Assembly: GCA_021532125.1 (NCBI GenBank)
Contig: JADYUX010000006.1
Span: forward strand, 1-64,000
From: Arcanobacterium haemolyticum
GTDB lineage: Bacteria > Actinomycetota > Actinomycetes > Actinomycetales > Actinomycetaceae
Direction of reading: 5' to 3'
Length of the DNA: 64,000 nucleotides
Shown here: one piece after another, positions 18,011 to 26,728 of the stretch
Position numbering within the stretch: the stretch's first letter is position 1
Layout of the letters: every line of letters begins with the position of its first letter
Notes under the pieces: generated by a model
What the model was told of the DNA's origin: nothing
Seen by the model: the letters and a program-made list of their open reading frames with translations, nothing else
Database searches by the model: none
Made by a program: the position numbers and the translations under genes

Positions 18011-18047
18011 AAGAAGAAGGGCGGAAGGTTGCCCTTCCGCCCTTCTT
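18011..18047 (-). terminator. Terminator after rplU-rpmA
   Basis: A 15-bp perfect stem, AAGAAGGGCGGAAGG/CCTTCCGCCCTTCTT, with a 4-base loop and a short T-rich tail in the minus direction. It separates rpmA from obg. Confidence 0.8.
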
Positions 18048-18060
18048 ACGCTGTAAACCC

Positions 18061-18318
18061 TCAGGCCTCCGCGGTGACGATGTCGATAACCTTGCGGTCA
18101 CGACGCGTAGCGAAGCGGACGTTGCCTGCGGCGAGGGCGAACAAAGTATCGTCCTTGCCACGGCCAACGTTGATGCCGGGGTGGAAGTGGGTACCACGCT
18201 GACGGACGAGGATCTCGCCAGCCTTAACCAGTTCGCCGCCGAAACGCTTCACTCCCAGACGCTGCGCATTAGAATCGCGCCCGTTGCGGGAGGAGCTGGC
18301 GCCCTTCTTATGTGCCAT
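18061..18318 (-). CDS. rpmA: 50S ribosomal protein L27
   Basis: 85 residues. [20 protein letters not shown] is the canonical N-terminus that reaches the peptidyl-transferase centre, without the cleaved leader seen in Firmicutes. [20 protein letters not shown] is the conserved middle. It follows rplU by about 46 bases in the usual order. Confidence 0.98.
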   Translation of the reverse strand: MAHKKGASSSRNGRDSNAQRLGVKRFGGELVKAGEILVRQRGTHFHPGINVGRGKDDTLFALAAGNVRFATRRDRKVIDIVTAEA

Positions 18319-18364
18319 CTCTGAAACCTGCTCTCTTGAAATGCGTTGATTGGTGAGAATTAGC

Positions 18365-18682
18365 TCACTTGATGCCGGTGACCTTGAGGCGGGTCAGCTT
18401 CTGGCGGTGACCCTGACGCTTGCGGTAACCCGTCTTGTTCTTGTACTTGACGATGATGATCTTCGGACCCTTGTCGTCACGAACGATCTCAGCCGTTACC
18501 TTTGCTGAAATGCCATCGGCAGCCGTTGTGACCTTGTCACCATCAACGAGCATGATGGGCTCCAGCTCGACAGTATCGCCAGCCTGGCCTTCCATCTTAT
18601 CAACGACGACGACGGACCCGACGGACACCTTCTCCTGACGGCCGCCGGCCTTGACGATCGCGTAAACCACGTTCTTGCTCAT
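18365..18682 (-). CDS. rplU: 50S ribosomal protein L21
   Basis: 105 residues. [19 protein letters not shown] and the C-terminal [18 protein letters not shown] are characteristic; the latter contacts 23S rRNA. It is the first gene of the rplU-rpmA unit and lies downstream of rne. Confidence 0.98.
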   Translation of the reverse strand: MSKNVVYAIVKAGGRQEKVSVGSVVVVDKMEGQAGDTVELEPIMLVDGDKVTTAADGISAKVTAEIVRDDKGPKIIIVKYKNKTGYRKRQGHRQKLTRLKVTGIK

Positions 18683-18898
18683 CTCTGTTAATTACGGCTG
18701 CTCGCGCTGGTGCGCAGAGCTCTGACTGTTGGGCGCTAGAAGTTTAAGGCTTCGGAACGCGCCGACTCTCTAGGTTACTGTGGAAAACCGGCCATGGGCA
18801 AGTTATCCACGGCGCGGGGCGCGCCACATTGATATGGGATGCGCCACGCTTGTTGGGGCGAGAGTGAGCCACCCCTCTCCCCAACATGCCTGCGTCCG

Positions 18899-21721
18899 TT
18901 ACTGGGCAGGGAAGCTCAAGACGAAACTTGCAGGGTCATTCTTCTGCCCAGCCCCTGGCGTGATGGTGCCAGACGAGCTGACCCGGCGTGCGCGCTTAGG
19001 CTTTCGGGTATCTTCCGACGCCTCCTCCGGCTCAGGTGATGCCGGGGTTGACGCATCCTCGACATCCGCCGTGCGTTTGCGCGAACGTTTCGCGCCTGCA
19101 GCCTTGCCCGTGGGAGCATCGTCAGGCGTTGCCTTGGCGTGTCCACGCCCACGCTTCGGTTTCTCAGGAGCGGCTTCTTCTGTCACGTCCGACGACGTTG
19201 CCTGGGAAGAATCGTTCTCACTCGAAGCGGATGCCGCTTCACTCTGTTCAGTTTTATTCTTCGGCTTCGACTCAGCTTTGGTTTTACGTCCCCGCCCTCG
19301 TTTTGCCGCTGACGTGCTCGTCTTAGCAGACGCGTCGTCTGAGTGCGCCGACGTTTCCTCGTTGCCGACTGGAGTCGGGTCAGAATCGTGCTCCTTCGCG
19401 GCAGCGGCGGCGATGGAATTGAGCGCGGCCTTAACATCGTCACGCTTGGAATCGTCGTCGGCGGGCGCTTGCTCAGGCTGGCTCGCCTTCGTCGCCTTTT
19501 GCTTGCGGCGGTTGTTTGACTCAGAAAAGCCGTCGCTCCGCTCAACCGGGTGGGTGTGCGTAATGAACCCCCGTCCCTCGCAGGCTTCGCACGTGGTTGA
19601 GAACGCTTCAACGAGGCCCTGTCCAACACGTTTACGTGTCATTTGTACAAGCCCAAGTGAGGTGACCTCAGCGACTTGGTGCCGCGTGCGGTCGCGCCCC
19701 AAACATTCAACGAGTCGACGAAGAACGAGCTCACGATTAGCTTCGAGAACCATGTCGATGAAATCGACGACGATAATCCCGCCGATGTCACGTAGCCGAA
19801 GCTGGCGCACAATTTCCTCGGCAGCTTCGAGGTTGTTGCGCGTCACGGTTTCTTCGAGCGTGCCGCCCGAGCCGGTGAATTTTCCAGTGTTAACGTCGAT
19901 GACCGTCATCGCCTCGGTACGGTCGATCACGAGCGTGCCGCCCGAGGGCAGCCACACCTTGCGGTCGAATGCTTTGGCGAGCTGTTCGTCGACACGGTGC
20001 TCAGCGAAGATATCTTTCGAGCTCGTCCAGTGCGAGAGTCGGCTGACAAGCTCAGGGGAAAGTTCGCCAACGTATTCCGAGATCGTCTTCCATGCGTCGT
20101 CGCCCTGTACGCGCAGAGCCTGGAAATCCTCGTTGAAAATGTCGCGCACAACGCGCACGGCGAGCTCAGGTTCACCCTTGAGAAGGGTAGGCGCAGACTT
20201 GTAGCTCTTCGACTTTTCCTGGATATCTGCCCACGACTTCGTGAGACGTTCGACATCTGCACGAAGCTGCTCCTCTGTTGCTCCTTCGGCGGCAGTTCGC
20301 ACAATCACACCGTGCTCGGCTGGCACAATCTCGCGGAGGAGTTTTTTGAGGCGCTGCCGCTCCTTCTCGGGGAGCTTGCGGGAAATTCCCGTCATAGCAC
20401 CCGATGGCACGAGCACCAGGTGGCGCCCGGCTAGAGTGATCTGCGCTGTCAGACGAGCGCCTTTGTGCCCGATCGGATCTTTCGTGACCTGAACGAGAAC
20501 CGTATCGCCCGACTTAAGTGCCTGTTCGATCCTGCGAGGCTTCCCCTCAAGACCAGCGGCTTCCCAATTGACCTCACCGGCGTAGAGGACGGCATTACGT
20601 CCCTTACCGATGTCGACGAAAGCGGCTTCCATCGAGGGGAGGACATTTTGTACGCGGCCAAGGTAGACGTTTCCTACCATCGACACCTGCGTATGCCGAG
20701 CGACATAGTGCTCAACAAGAACGTCATCTTCAAGCACGGCAATCTGGTTGAGACCATCTTGTTCGCGCACGAGCATTTCGCGCTTAACTGACTCGCGGCG
20801 CGCGAGGTATTCCGATTCCGTGATGGAGTGACGACGACGTCCGGCCTCTCGCCCTTCCTTGCGGCGCTGGCGCTTAGCCTCAAGCCGCGTGGAGCCCTTC
20901 GGCGCGGAGACTTCATCCGAGGCTTCAGTAGAGCGGCGACGACGGCGACGACGAGTAACGCCCACCGTTTCGTCGTCCGAACTTTGTACCGGCTCGTCGG
21001 ACTTATCTTCGGTGTTCTCGTCCTCGGTACGATCGTTCTCTGGCTTCTCGTCGTCAACGTTCGACTTCCCGCGGCCACGGGAGCCGCGGCGGCGGCGAGT
21101 CTGCTCCGGCTCTTTCGATTCGTGTGACGCCGATTCGCCCTCAGGAGAGGCATCTGTTTCGTCAGCCTCAACGGTGTCGTCTGGAGTGTCAGTGACCGGC
21201 TGAACTTTGCGGCGGCGCGTTGGACGAGCCCGCGAAACGTCCGGCTCTTGGAAGAGAAGCGCGGTCATCGGTGCAAGCGTAACCGGGGCGATTGGAGCTG
21301 CTTCGGATTCCTCTTGCGGAGCTCCCACAAAGAACGGATCAGCAGCAAGCGAAGGCACGGGCTCCGGCGCCGGCTCGTTCGCCTCAGGTTTTTCCTCAGC
21401 AGAGGACTCCACCGAAACTGCCTTACGCGGGCGCCCCCGCTTAGCCTTCGGCTTTTCTTCCGACGGTTCGTCAGACGTGACCTCCGGTACGAGGTGTTCG
21501 AGGATCTCCTCGGCATTTTCCACTTTTGCCTTAGGCTTGCGCCGGGCGGTGCGCTTAGGTGCTTCTTCTTTCAGCTCCTGAAGCTCGGCCGCGATCGCAT
21601 CGCTGATATCGACCGAGAGTGGTTCAACCGTTTGAGCCTTTCGCGCCCGCGCGGTCCGTTTCGTCGCGGTGCGAGGCGATTCGTCGGTTCGCTGTTCCTG
21701 TGGTGTGGCTTCGTCAGCCAT
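18899..21721 (-). CDS. rne: Ribonuclease E/G family endoribonuclease
   Basis: The main endonuclease for mRNA decay and rRNA processing. 940 residues with three parts. An acidic/basic disordered N-terminal extension (about 1-300) is rich in RRRRGS-type patches. The catalytic core (about 300-680) has the S1 segment MVGNVYLGRVQNVLPSMEAA, the DNase-I-like acid motifs in MTVIDVNTGKF and GGIIVVDFIDM, and the zinc-link cysteines CEACEGRGF. A disordered C-terminal tail of about 260 residues has alternating Lys/Arg and Glu blocks. Flanking disordered arms around the core are typical of actinobacteria. ATG 21721 follows GGGAG; an in-frame start at 21739 is less likely. Confidence 0.95.
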   Translation of the reverse strand: MADEATPQEQRTDESPRTATKRTARARKAQTVEPLSVDISDAIAAELQELKEEAPKRTARRKPKAKVENAEEILEHLVPEVTSDEPSEEKPKAKRGRPRKAVSVESSAEEKPEANEPAPEPVPSLAADPFFVGAPQEESEAAPIAPVTLAPMTALLFQEPDVSRARPTRRRKVQPVTDTPDDTVEADETDASPEGESASHESKEPEQTRRRRGSRGRGKSNVDDEKPENDRTEDENTEDKSDEPVQSSDDETVGVTRRRRRRRSTEASDEVSAPKGSTRLEAKRQRRKEGREAGRRRHSITESEYLARRESVKREMLVREQDGLNQIAVLEDDVLVEHYVARHTQVSMVGNVYLGRVQNVLPSMEAAFVDIGKGRNAVLYAGEVNWEAAGLEGKPRRIEQALKSGDTVLVQVTKDPIGHKGARLTAQITLAGRHLVLVPSGAMTGISRKLPEKERQRLKKLLREIVPAEHGVIVRTAAEGATEEQLRADVERLTKSWADIQEKSKSYKSAPTLLKGEPELAVRVVRDIFNEDFQALRVQGDDAWKTISEYVGELSPELVSRLSHWTSSKDIFAEHRVDEQLAKAFDRKVWLPSGGTLVIDRTEAMTVIDVNTGKFTGSGGTLEETVTRNNLEAAEEIVRQLRLRDIGGIIVVDFIDMVLEANRELVLRRLVECLGRDRTRHQVAEVTSLGLVQMTRKRVGQGLVEAFSTTCEACEGRGFITHTHPVERSDGFSESNNRRKQKATKASQPEQAPADDDSKRDDVKAALNSIAAAAAKEHDSDPTPVGNEETSAHSDDASAKTSTSAAKRGRGRKTKAESKPKNKTEQSEAASASSENDSSQATSSDVTEEAAPEKPKRGRGHAKATPDDAPTGKAAGAKRSRKRTADVEDASTPASPEPEEASEDTRKPKRARRVSSSGTITPGAGQKNDPASFVLSFPAQ

Positions 21722-22347
21722 AGATACACTCCCACCCAAGCTCTACGCCCCTCATCTGCGCAGCGGCTCGGATTCAATTGTCGCGGTAAAGCCGCGTAAA
21801 GCTCTTCATCATCGACGAGGTCGGCACCGGCGGCGGCGCTACAAGCGGCGCACAGTGATCACGAGCTGTCGAACTGTTCGGTGATGAGGAAACACCAAAC
21901 ACTGTGTCTAATTCTCTCATACGTGTCGCGAAACGGTCTATTGACGAGACAACCGGAGCGTCGATATCACTCCCGCCCCTTGCCTCGCGCTCGTCACCCC
22001 GAGCTTCATTACTCGTACTCGCGCAGCCTCCAAGCCACACAATGACAAGCGCTGACTACACACCAGAATGCCGTTTTCGGAAAATTTCCAGAAATGTCTG
22101 CTTTATGACACAAAAATTTTTCTTAATTCATGCCCTACCTGGAAAAGTACAAGAAAAGGGCAAGTTTTCAAGGAATACTCACGCCGGTACGACGAGCGAC
22201 GAGGAACGTTGTGGACTTTCAAGGACTTTTGTCCGACACACTTCCCCATAACCGTTCGCAATTGGCACAAATTTGAGGCCTCACACTGATACGATACTTA
22301 GCGACATTAGTCCTTATCATTCGTTCGTTCGATCGAAAGGTGTTCAC
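21722..22347. other. Intergenic control region between rne and cydA
   Basis: 626 bases between divergent genes. The part near cydA is AT-rich and contains the DosR-box-like palindrome at 22223-22234, preceded by a second half-site GTGGACTTT. A frame on the minus strand (21774-22040) has a lipobox-like LGGC but no start or signal sequence upstream of it, because a stop precedes it. I do not call it a gene. Confidence 0.5.
22223..22234. promoter_or_regulatory. DosR/DevR-box-like palindrome upstream of cydAB
   Basis: GGAC-TTTT-GTCC is a perfect inverted repeat with the spacing of the mycobacterial DosR core GGGACTWWAGTCCC. It ends 113 bases before the cydA start. A partial copy, GGACTTTC, lies 10 bases upstream. 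Function is inferred from motif resemblance and the DevR-like regulator nearby. Confidence 0.5.
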
Positions 22348-23826
22348 GTGGAAGCCCTTGAGCTCGCACGGTGGCAGTTCGGTATCACGACGGTCTATCA
22401 CTTCTTGCAGGTGCCACTGACCATCGGACTCGCCACACTCGTTGCGATCATGCAAACAAAGGGACTCCGTTCCGGTAACCCCAAGTGGGAAAAGGTCACC
22501 GACTTCTTCGGCAAGATCCTTCTCATCAACTTCGCCCTCGGCGTTGCTACGGGTATCGTTCAGGAGTTCCAGTTCGGAATGAACTGGTCCGAGTACTCAC
22601 GATTCGTTGGTGACGTCTTTGGCGCACCTCTTGCCTTTGAGGCACTTCTTGCGTTCTTCCTCGAATCCACATTCCTCGGCCTCTGGATCTTCGGAAAGGG
22701 ACGCCTGTCCCCCAAGGTTCACACACTGACGATTTGGCTTTTCGCGATCGGAACCGCCGTCTCGGCGTTCTTCATCCTCGCCGCCAACTCGTTCATGCAG
22801 TACCCAGAAGGCGCAAAGCTCAACCCGGAGACGGGCCGCGCTGAACTTGACGGTCTCGGTGGTTTCATCCACCTCCTCTTCAACAAGACGAGCCTGCTCA
22901 CCTTCGCCCACACAATCTCCACCGCGTTCCTCGTCGCCGGCACACTCGTCGCTGCCCTCGCCTTCTGGTGGATGGCTCGATCCATTCGCCTTTCGAAGAA
23001 CGAGGAAGAAGCTCGCGGCTACTGGAAGCCCGCCGCAAAGATCGGCGCTTGGTCGATGCTCCTCGCCTCCGTCGGCGTCATCGTCTCGGGTCACTTCATG
23101 GGACAGCACGTCGTTGAAATTCAGCCTGCAAAAGCGGCAGCAATGATGGGCGTATGCGAGACAGGCGAAAGCCACGATCTCGTCCTCGTCATGAATACTG
23201 CTGACTGCGAAGGCGCTCAGCTCAAGCTCCCCTTCCCCAAGGGCCTTGAATCTTTCATGGCAACAAACCACTTCTCGGGCGAAGCCTCCACACTTAAAGG
23301 CCTTGACGATGTCAACGCTGAACTCCAGGAGAAGTACGGCGACCTCGTCGGCAACCCCGATCAGGATTTCCGCCCGAACCTCGCAGTCTCCTTCTGGTCC
23401 TTCCGCATCATGATGGGCATCGGCTTCCTCGGCCTCCTTCTCTCCGTGCTTGCGCTCTGGCACTTGCGCGGTGACAAGATTAACCGCAACGAGAAACTCG
23501 GTAAGTTCTGGCTTTGGATGATCCCCATGCCGTTCATCGGCGCATCCTTCGGATGGATTCTCGCCGAGATGGGCCGCCAGCCATGGATCGTCACTCCGAA
23601 CGACTCCACGGGTGTTATGCTCCTCACCGACTACGGCGTCTCCGGCAACGTTTCGGCATTCTCCGTATTCGCATCAATGGCCATCTTCACGCTGCTCTAC
23701 ACGGCACTCGGTGTTGTTTGGATCCTCCTCATTCGTCGTTACGCCCGTGAAGGCATCAACACGAAGAAGAAGGTCGTCGAATACGACGCCAACGCCGACA
23801 ACGCAGCCTTGAGCTTCGTGTACTGA
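22348..23826 (+). CDS. cydA: Cytochrome bd ubiquinol/menaquinol oxidase subunit I
   Basis: Catalytic subunit of the high-affinity terminal oxidase. 492 residues with about nine transmembrane helices. FGITTVYHFLQVPLTIGLA carries the heme ligand histidine of helix I, ILLINFALGVATGIVQEFQF is conserved, and GRQPWIV is the hallmark motif. GHFMGQHVVEIQPAKAAAM precedes the quinol-binding Q loop. GTG 22348 has GAAAGG about 7 bases upstream and gives the family N-terminus (MEALELARWQFG). It is followed 12 bases later by cydB. Confidence 0.97.
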   Translation: MEALELARWQFGITTVYHFLQVPLTIGLATLVAIMQTKGLRSGNPKWEKVTDFFGKILLINFALGVATGIVQEFQFGMNWSEYSRFVGDVFGAPLAFEALLAFFLESTFLGLWIFGKGRLSPKVHTLTIWLFAIGTAVSAFFILAANSFMQYPEGAKLNPETGRAELDGLGGFIHLLFNKTSLLTFAHTISTAFLVAGTLVAALAFWWMARSIRLSKNEEEARGYWKPAAKIGAWSMLLASVGVIVSGHFMGQHVVEIQPAKAAAMMGVCETGESHDLVLVMNTADCEGAQLKLPFPKGLESFMATNHFSGEASTLKGLDDVNAELQEKYGDLVGNPDQDFRPNLAVSFWSFRIMMGIGFLGLLLSVLALWHLRGDKINRNEKLGKFWLWMIPMPFIGASFGWILAEMGRQPWIVTPNDSTGVMLLTDYGVSGNVSAFSVFASMAIFTLLYTALGVVWILLIRRYAREGINTKKKVVEYDANADNAALSFVY

Positions 23827-23838
23827 TAGGAGAAAGTC

Positions 23839-24969
23839 ATGGAACTGACATTTATCCAGCTTCTCTGGTTCATCCTTATCGGTGTTCTGTGGATCGGCTA
23901 CCTCACGCTCGAAGGTTTCGGCTTCGGCTCCGGTATGCTCCTCAAGATTCTGCCGAAGAATGAGAAAGAGCGCCGCTCGGTCCTCAACGCAATCGGCCCC
24001 CACTGGGATGGCAACGAGGTGTGGGTCCTTACCGCTGGTGGCGCAACCTTCGCCGCATTCCCAGAGTGGTACGCCACGATGTTCTCGGGCATGTACCTTG
24101 CCCTTGTCCTCGTGCTCGTCTGTCTCATCATCCGCATCTGCGCCCTTGAGTGGCGCCGCAAGATCAACACGGATGCCTGGCGCAACTTCTGGGACACCGC
24201 ACATATGACGGTTTCCTGGATCGTGTCGATCCTCTGGGGCGTGGCATTCGCCAACCTCGTCCAGGGCATGAAGATTGAAGTAGGCCACTACGACGGTTCT
24301 AACTTCATCGCACTGAAGCCCGAAGAAGTGTCAACGGCGCTTGACGCTGCCGAGAAGCACGTCCTCACGGGTGGATTCTTCTCACTCCTGACGCCGTTCA
24401 CCATCCTCGGTGGCCTCGTCACCCTCACGCTCTTCCTCTCCCACGGTGCGCTCTTCATCGCGATCAAGACCACCGGAGAGCTCTCTGAGCGTGCAAAGAA
24501 GTTCGAGAAGACGATGCTCCCCATCACGATCGTTGTCGTGGCTGGCTGGGCACTCTGGGCTCTCCTCGCCCACTCGAACACCGGCTTCTGGGCACTCATC
24601 CCCATGGCGCTTGCCGCCATTGGCCTGATCGTGGCTTACCTCTTCATCCTCCAAGGTGCTGAGGTGAAGGCCTTCATCGCTCACTTTGCCGCGATTGCCA
24701 TGGCCGTCGTCTTCATCTGGTTCCTCATCTTCCCGGACGCCATGAAGTCGTCGATCGACCCGGCATACTCGCTCACCCTTGCACAGGCCTCCGCCACGGC
24801 CCCGACACAGACGATCATGACGATTGCCGCCGTGATCTTCGTGCCGATCGTCCTTGGCTACACGATTTGGTCGTACAAGGTATTCGCGAAGCGCATCAAC
24901 CCGAACGATGCTCCGGATGAGGGCGCGGGCCTCGACCCGAAGCGCATCCGCACCTTCGAGACGGTCTGA
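23839..24969 (+). CDS. cydB: Cytochrome bd oxidase subunit II
   Basis: 376 residues, eight or nine transmembrane helices. GYLTLEGFGFGSGML, WDGNEVWVLTAGGATFAAFP and the GALFIAIKTTGEL segment identify CydB, which supports heme binding in CydA. AGGAG lies 7 bases before the ATG. It is cotranscribed with cydA and followed by a strong hairpin, so cydDC downstream probably needs its own promoter. Confidence 0.97.
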   Translation: MELTFIQLLWFILIGVLWIGYLTLEGFGFGSGMLLKILPKNEKERRSVLNAIGPHWDGNEVWVLTAGGATFAAFPEWYATMFSGMYLALVLVLVCLIIRICALEWRRKINTDAWRNFWDTAHMTVSWIVSILWGVAFANLVQGMKIEVGHYDGSNFIALKPEEVSTALDAAEKHVLTGGFFSLLTPFTILGGLVTLTLFLSHGALFIAIKTTGELSERAKKFEKTMLPITIVVVAGWALWALLAHSNTGFWALIPMALAAIGLIVAYLFILQGAEVKAFIAHFAAIAMAVVFIWFLIFPDAMKSSIDPAYSLTLAQASATAPTQTIMTIAAVIFVPIVLGYTIWSYKVFAKRINPNDAPDEGAGLDPKRIRTFETV

Positions 24970-24987
24970 TTCACATCGGAATAAATC

Positions 24988-25020
24988 AGGAGGGTGGCAG
25001 CTCAGGCTGCCACCCTCCTT
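24988..25020 (+). terminator. Terminator-like hairpin after cydB
   Basis: A 14-bp perfect stem, AGGAGGGTGGCAGC/GCTGCCACCCTCCT, with the loop TCAG. The T-run is short, so it may attenuate rather than fully stop transcription into cydD. Confidence 0.7.
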
Positions 25021-25075
25021 CCATGTAACCACTAAACTTAGTGTGGTCAGTTTGCATGTCGAAGGAGTGCACTCA

Positions 25076-26728
25076 GTGAAGCCTCTTGATCCCCGACTGA
25101 TGAGATACGCGCGCGATGCCCGTACCTACATCATCTTCCTCTCTGCCGCAGGGCTTATCGCCGCGATACTCGTCATTGCACAATCCATGCTCATTGCGGG
25201 CGCGGCAAGCCCCATCATTGACGGCGATAAGACCTTCACGGATGTTCTTGACCTCATCGCATGGCTCGTCGGTGTTTTTGCTGCACGTATGCTCGTCACA
25301 TATCTGCAGGAAGCATACGGACATCGCGCAGCCTTGCGCGTCATCGCCGATCTTCGAACGAAAACCCTTCGCCATGCCGGTGATCTCGGAGAGCGCTGGC
25401 TCGCCCAAGGGCACACATCATCAACAGTCACTCTCGTCACCGACGGCCTCGACGATCTCGAACCTTACTTCGTCAAATTCCTTCCCCAACTTATCCTCAC
25501 AGCGACAGTCACCCCGATTGCCCTCGCAGTCATTCTCTGGCTCGATCTCGTGAGCGCTATCGCTATCGTCATCTGTATTCCACTCATTCCGATCTTCATG
25601 ATTCTTATCGGGAAGATGACGCAATCGTATTCAGAAAAGCGCCTCGCCTCCATGCAAAAGCTCGGACAACAGCTACTCGATCTCCTCGCCGGGCTCACAA
25701 CACTCAAGGCTCTTGGCCGTGAACAAGGACCCCGCCAGCGAGTTAAGGATCTCGGAGAAGATTACGCCGCAAAGACAATGCAGACGCTCTACGTGGCATT
25801 CTTGTCCGGCGCTGCCCTCGAATTCCTCGCAACCTTATCTACGGCCCTCGTCGCCGTCGAGGTTGGCCTACGTATGGTCGGTGGACACCTGGATCTCTAC
25901 GCGGGACTCACGGTCATCATGCTCACCCCCGAGGTCTTCAAGCCTCTGCGAGAAGTGGGTTCGCAGTTCCACGCATCGGCAGACGGTGTCGCAGCATCCG
26001 CCCAAGTCTTCGACCTCCTTGACCTCGACGTGCCTGTGAGCGACGGCAGCACAACCGCTCCCGACCTGTCGTCGTCGACAATTACGATCGACGACCTCAG
26101 CGTTCTCGCTCCTGGCCGTGCCACCATTGCCCCGGCGCATCTGAGCGCGACCATCGCGCCCGGAACTGTGACGGCCCTCGTCGGAAAATCAGGATCCGGA
26201 AAATCAACGACCGCCTCCGTCCTGCTCAAACTCCTCGAACCAACAAGCGGATCAATCCACGTTGAGGGAATCCCCCTCGACGAGATTTCCGAAGAATCAT
26301 GGTGGCGGCAGATCACATGGGTTCCGCAACGCCCCGTCATCGTGCCGGGCACCGTCGCGGACAATGTGGGCCAAGGTGATTCACCTGCTCGTCGAGAGGC
26401 TGCCCAGCTCACCGGCTTTGCTGACGTCGTTGAATCACTCCCCAACGGGTGGGACACACTCATCGGCCAAGGTGGTGCCGGCTTATCAGTCGGTCAGCGC
26501 CAACGTCTCGCCCTTACCCGTGCACTCATCGAGGCCCGCCCACTCGTCGTCCTCGATGAACCATCAGCGCATCTTGATGCGCTCTCGGAGCGCCACGTCG
26601 TCCGCGCAGTCGAACAGCTTCGAGCCACGGGGCACACGGTTCTCGTCATCGCGCACCGCCCCTCAATCGTGGATATCGCGGACTCCGTGATCACGGTGTC
26701 ATCAGACCGCGAGGAGGTCTCACAGTGA
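25076..26728 (+). CDS. cydD: Cysteine/glutathione ABC exporter subunit CydD
   Basis: Half-transporter needed to assemble cytochrome bd: with CydC it exports thiols and affects heme insertion. 550 residues: six-helix membrane domain (about 1-310), then ATPase. Walker A is GKSGSGKSTTA, the signature is LSVGQRQRLALTRAL, and Walker B is PLVVLDEPSAHLD. GAAGGAG lies 8 bases before GTG 25076. Its stop overlaps the cydC GTG by 4 bases. Confidence 0.93.
   Translation: MKPLDPRLMRYARDARTYIIFLSAAGLIAAILVIAQSMLIAGAASPIIDGDKTFTDVLDLIAWLVGVFAARMLVTYLQEAYGHRAALRVIADLRTKTLRHAGDLGERWLAQGHTSSTVTLVTDGLDDLEPYFVKFLPQLILTATVTPIALAVILWLDLVSAIAIVICIPLIPIFMILIGKMTQSYSEKRLASMQKLGQQLLDLLAGLTTLKALGREQGPRQRVKDLGEDYAAKTMQTLYVAFLSGAALEFLATLSTALVAVEVGLRMVGGHLDLYAGLTVIMLTPEVFKPLREVGSQFHASADGVAASAQVFDLLDLDVPVSDGSTTAPDLSSSTITIDDLSVLAPGRATIAPAHLSATIAPGTVTALVGKSGSGKSTTASVLLKLLEPTSGSIHVEGIPLDEISEESWWRQITWVPQRPVIVPGTVADNVGQGDSPARREAAQLTGFADVVESLPNGWDTLIGQGGAGLSVGQRQRLALTRALIEARPLVVLDEPSAHLDALSERHVVRAVEQLRATGHTVLVIAHRPSIVDIADSVITVSSDREEVSQ

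Noticed and set aside
21774-22040. Minus-strand frame with LGGC, resembling a small lipoprotein
   Set aside because: A stop codon lies a few codons before the lipobox, so there is no room for a signal peptide; no ribosome site. Possibly a decayed gene.
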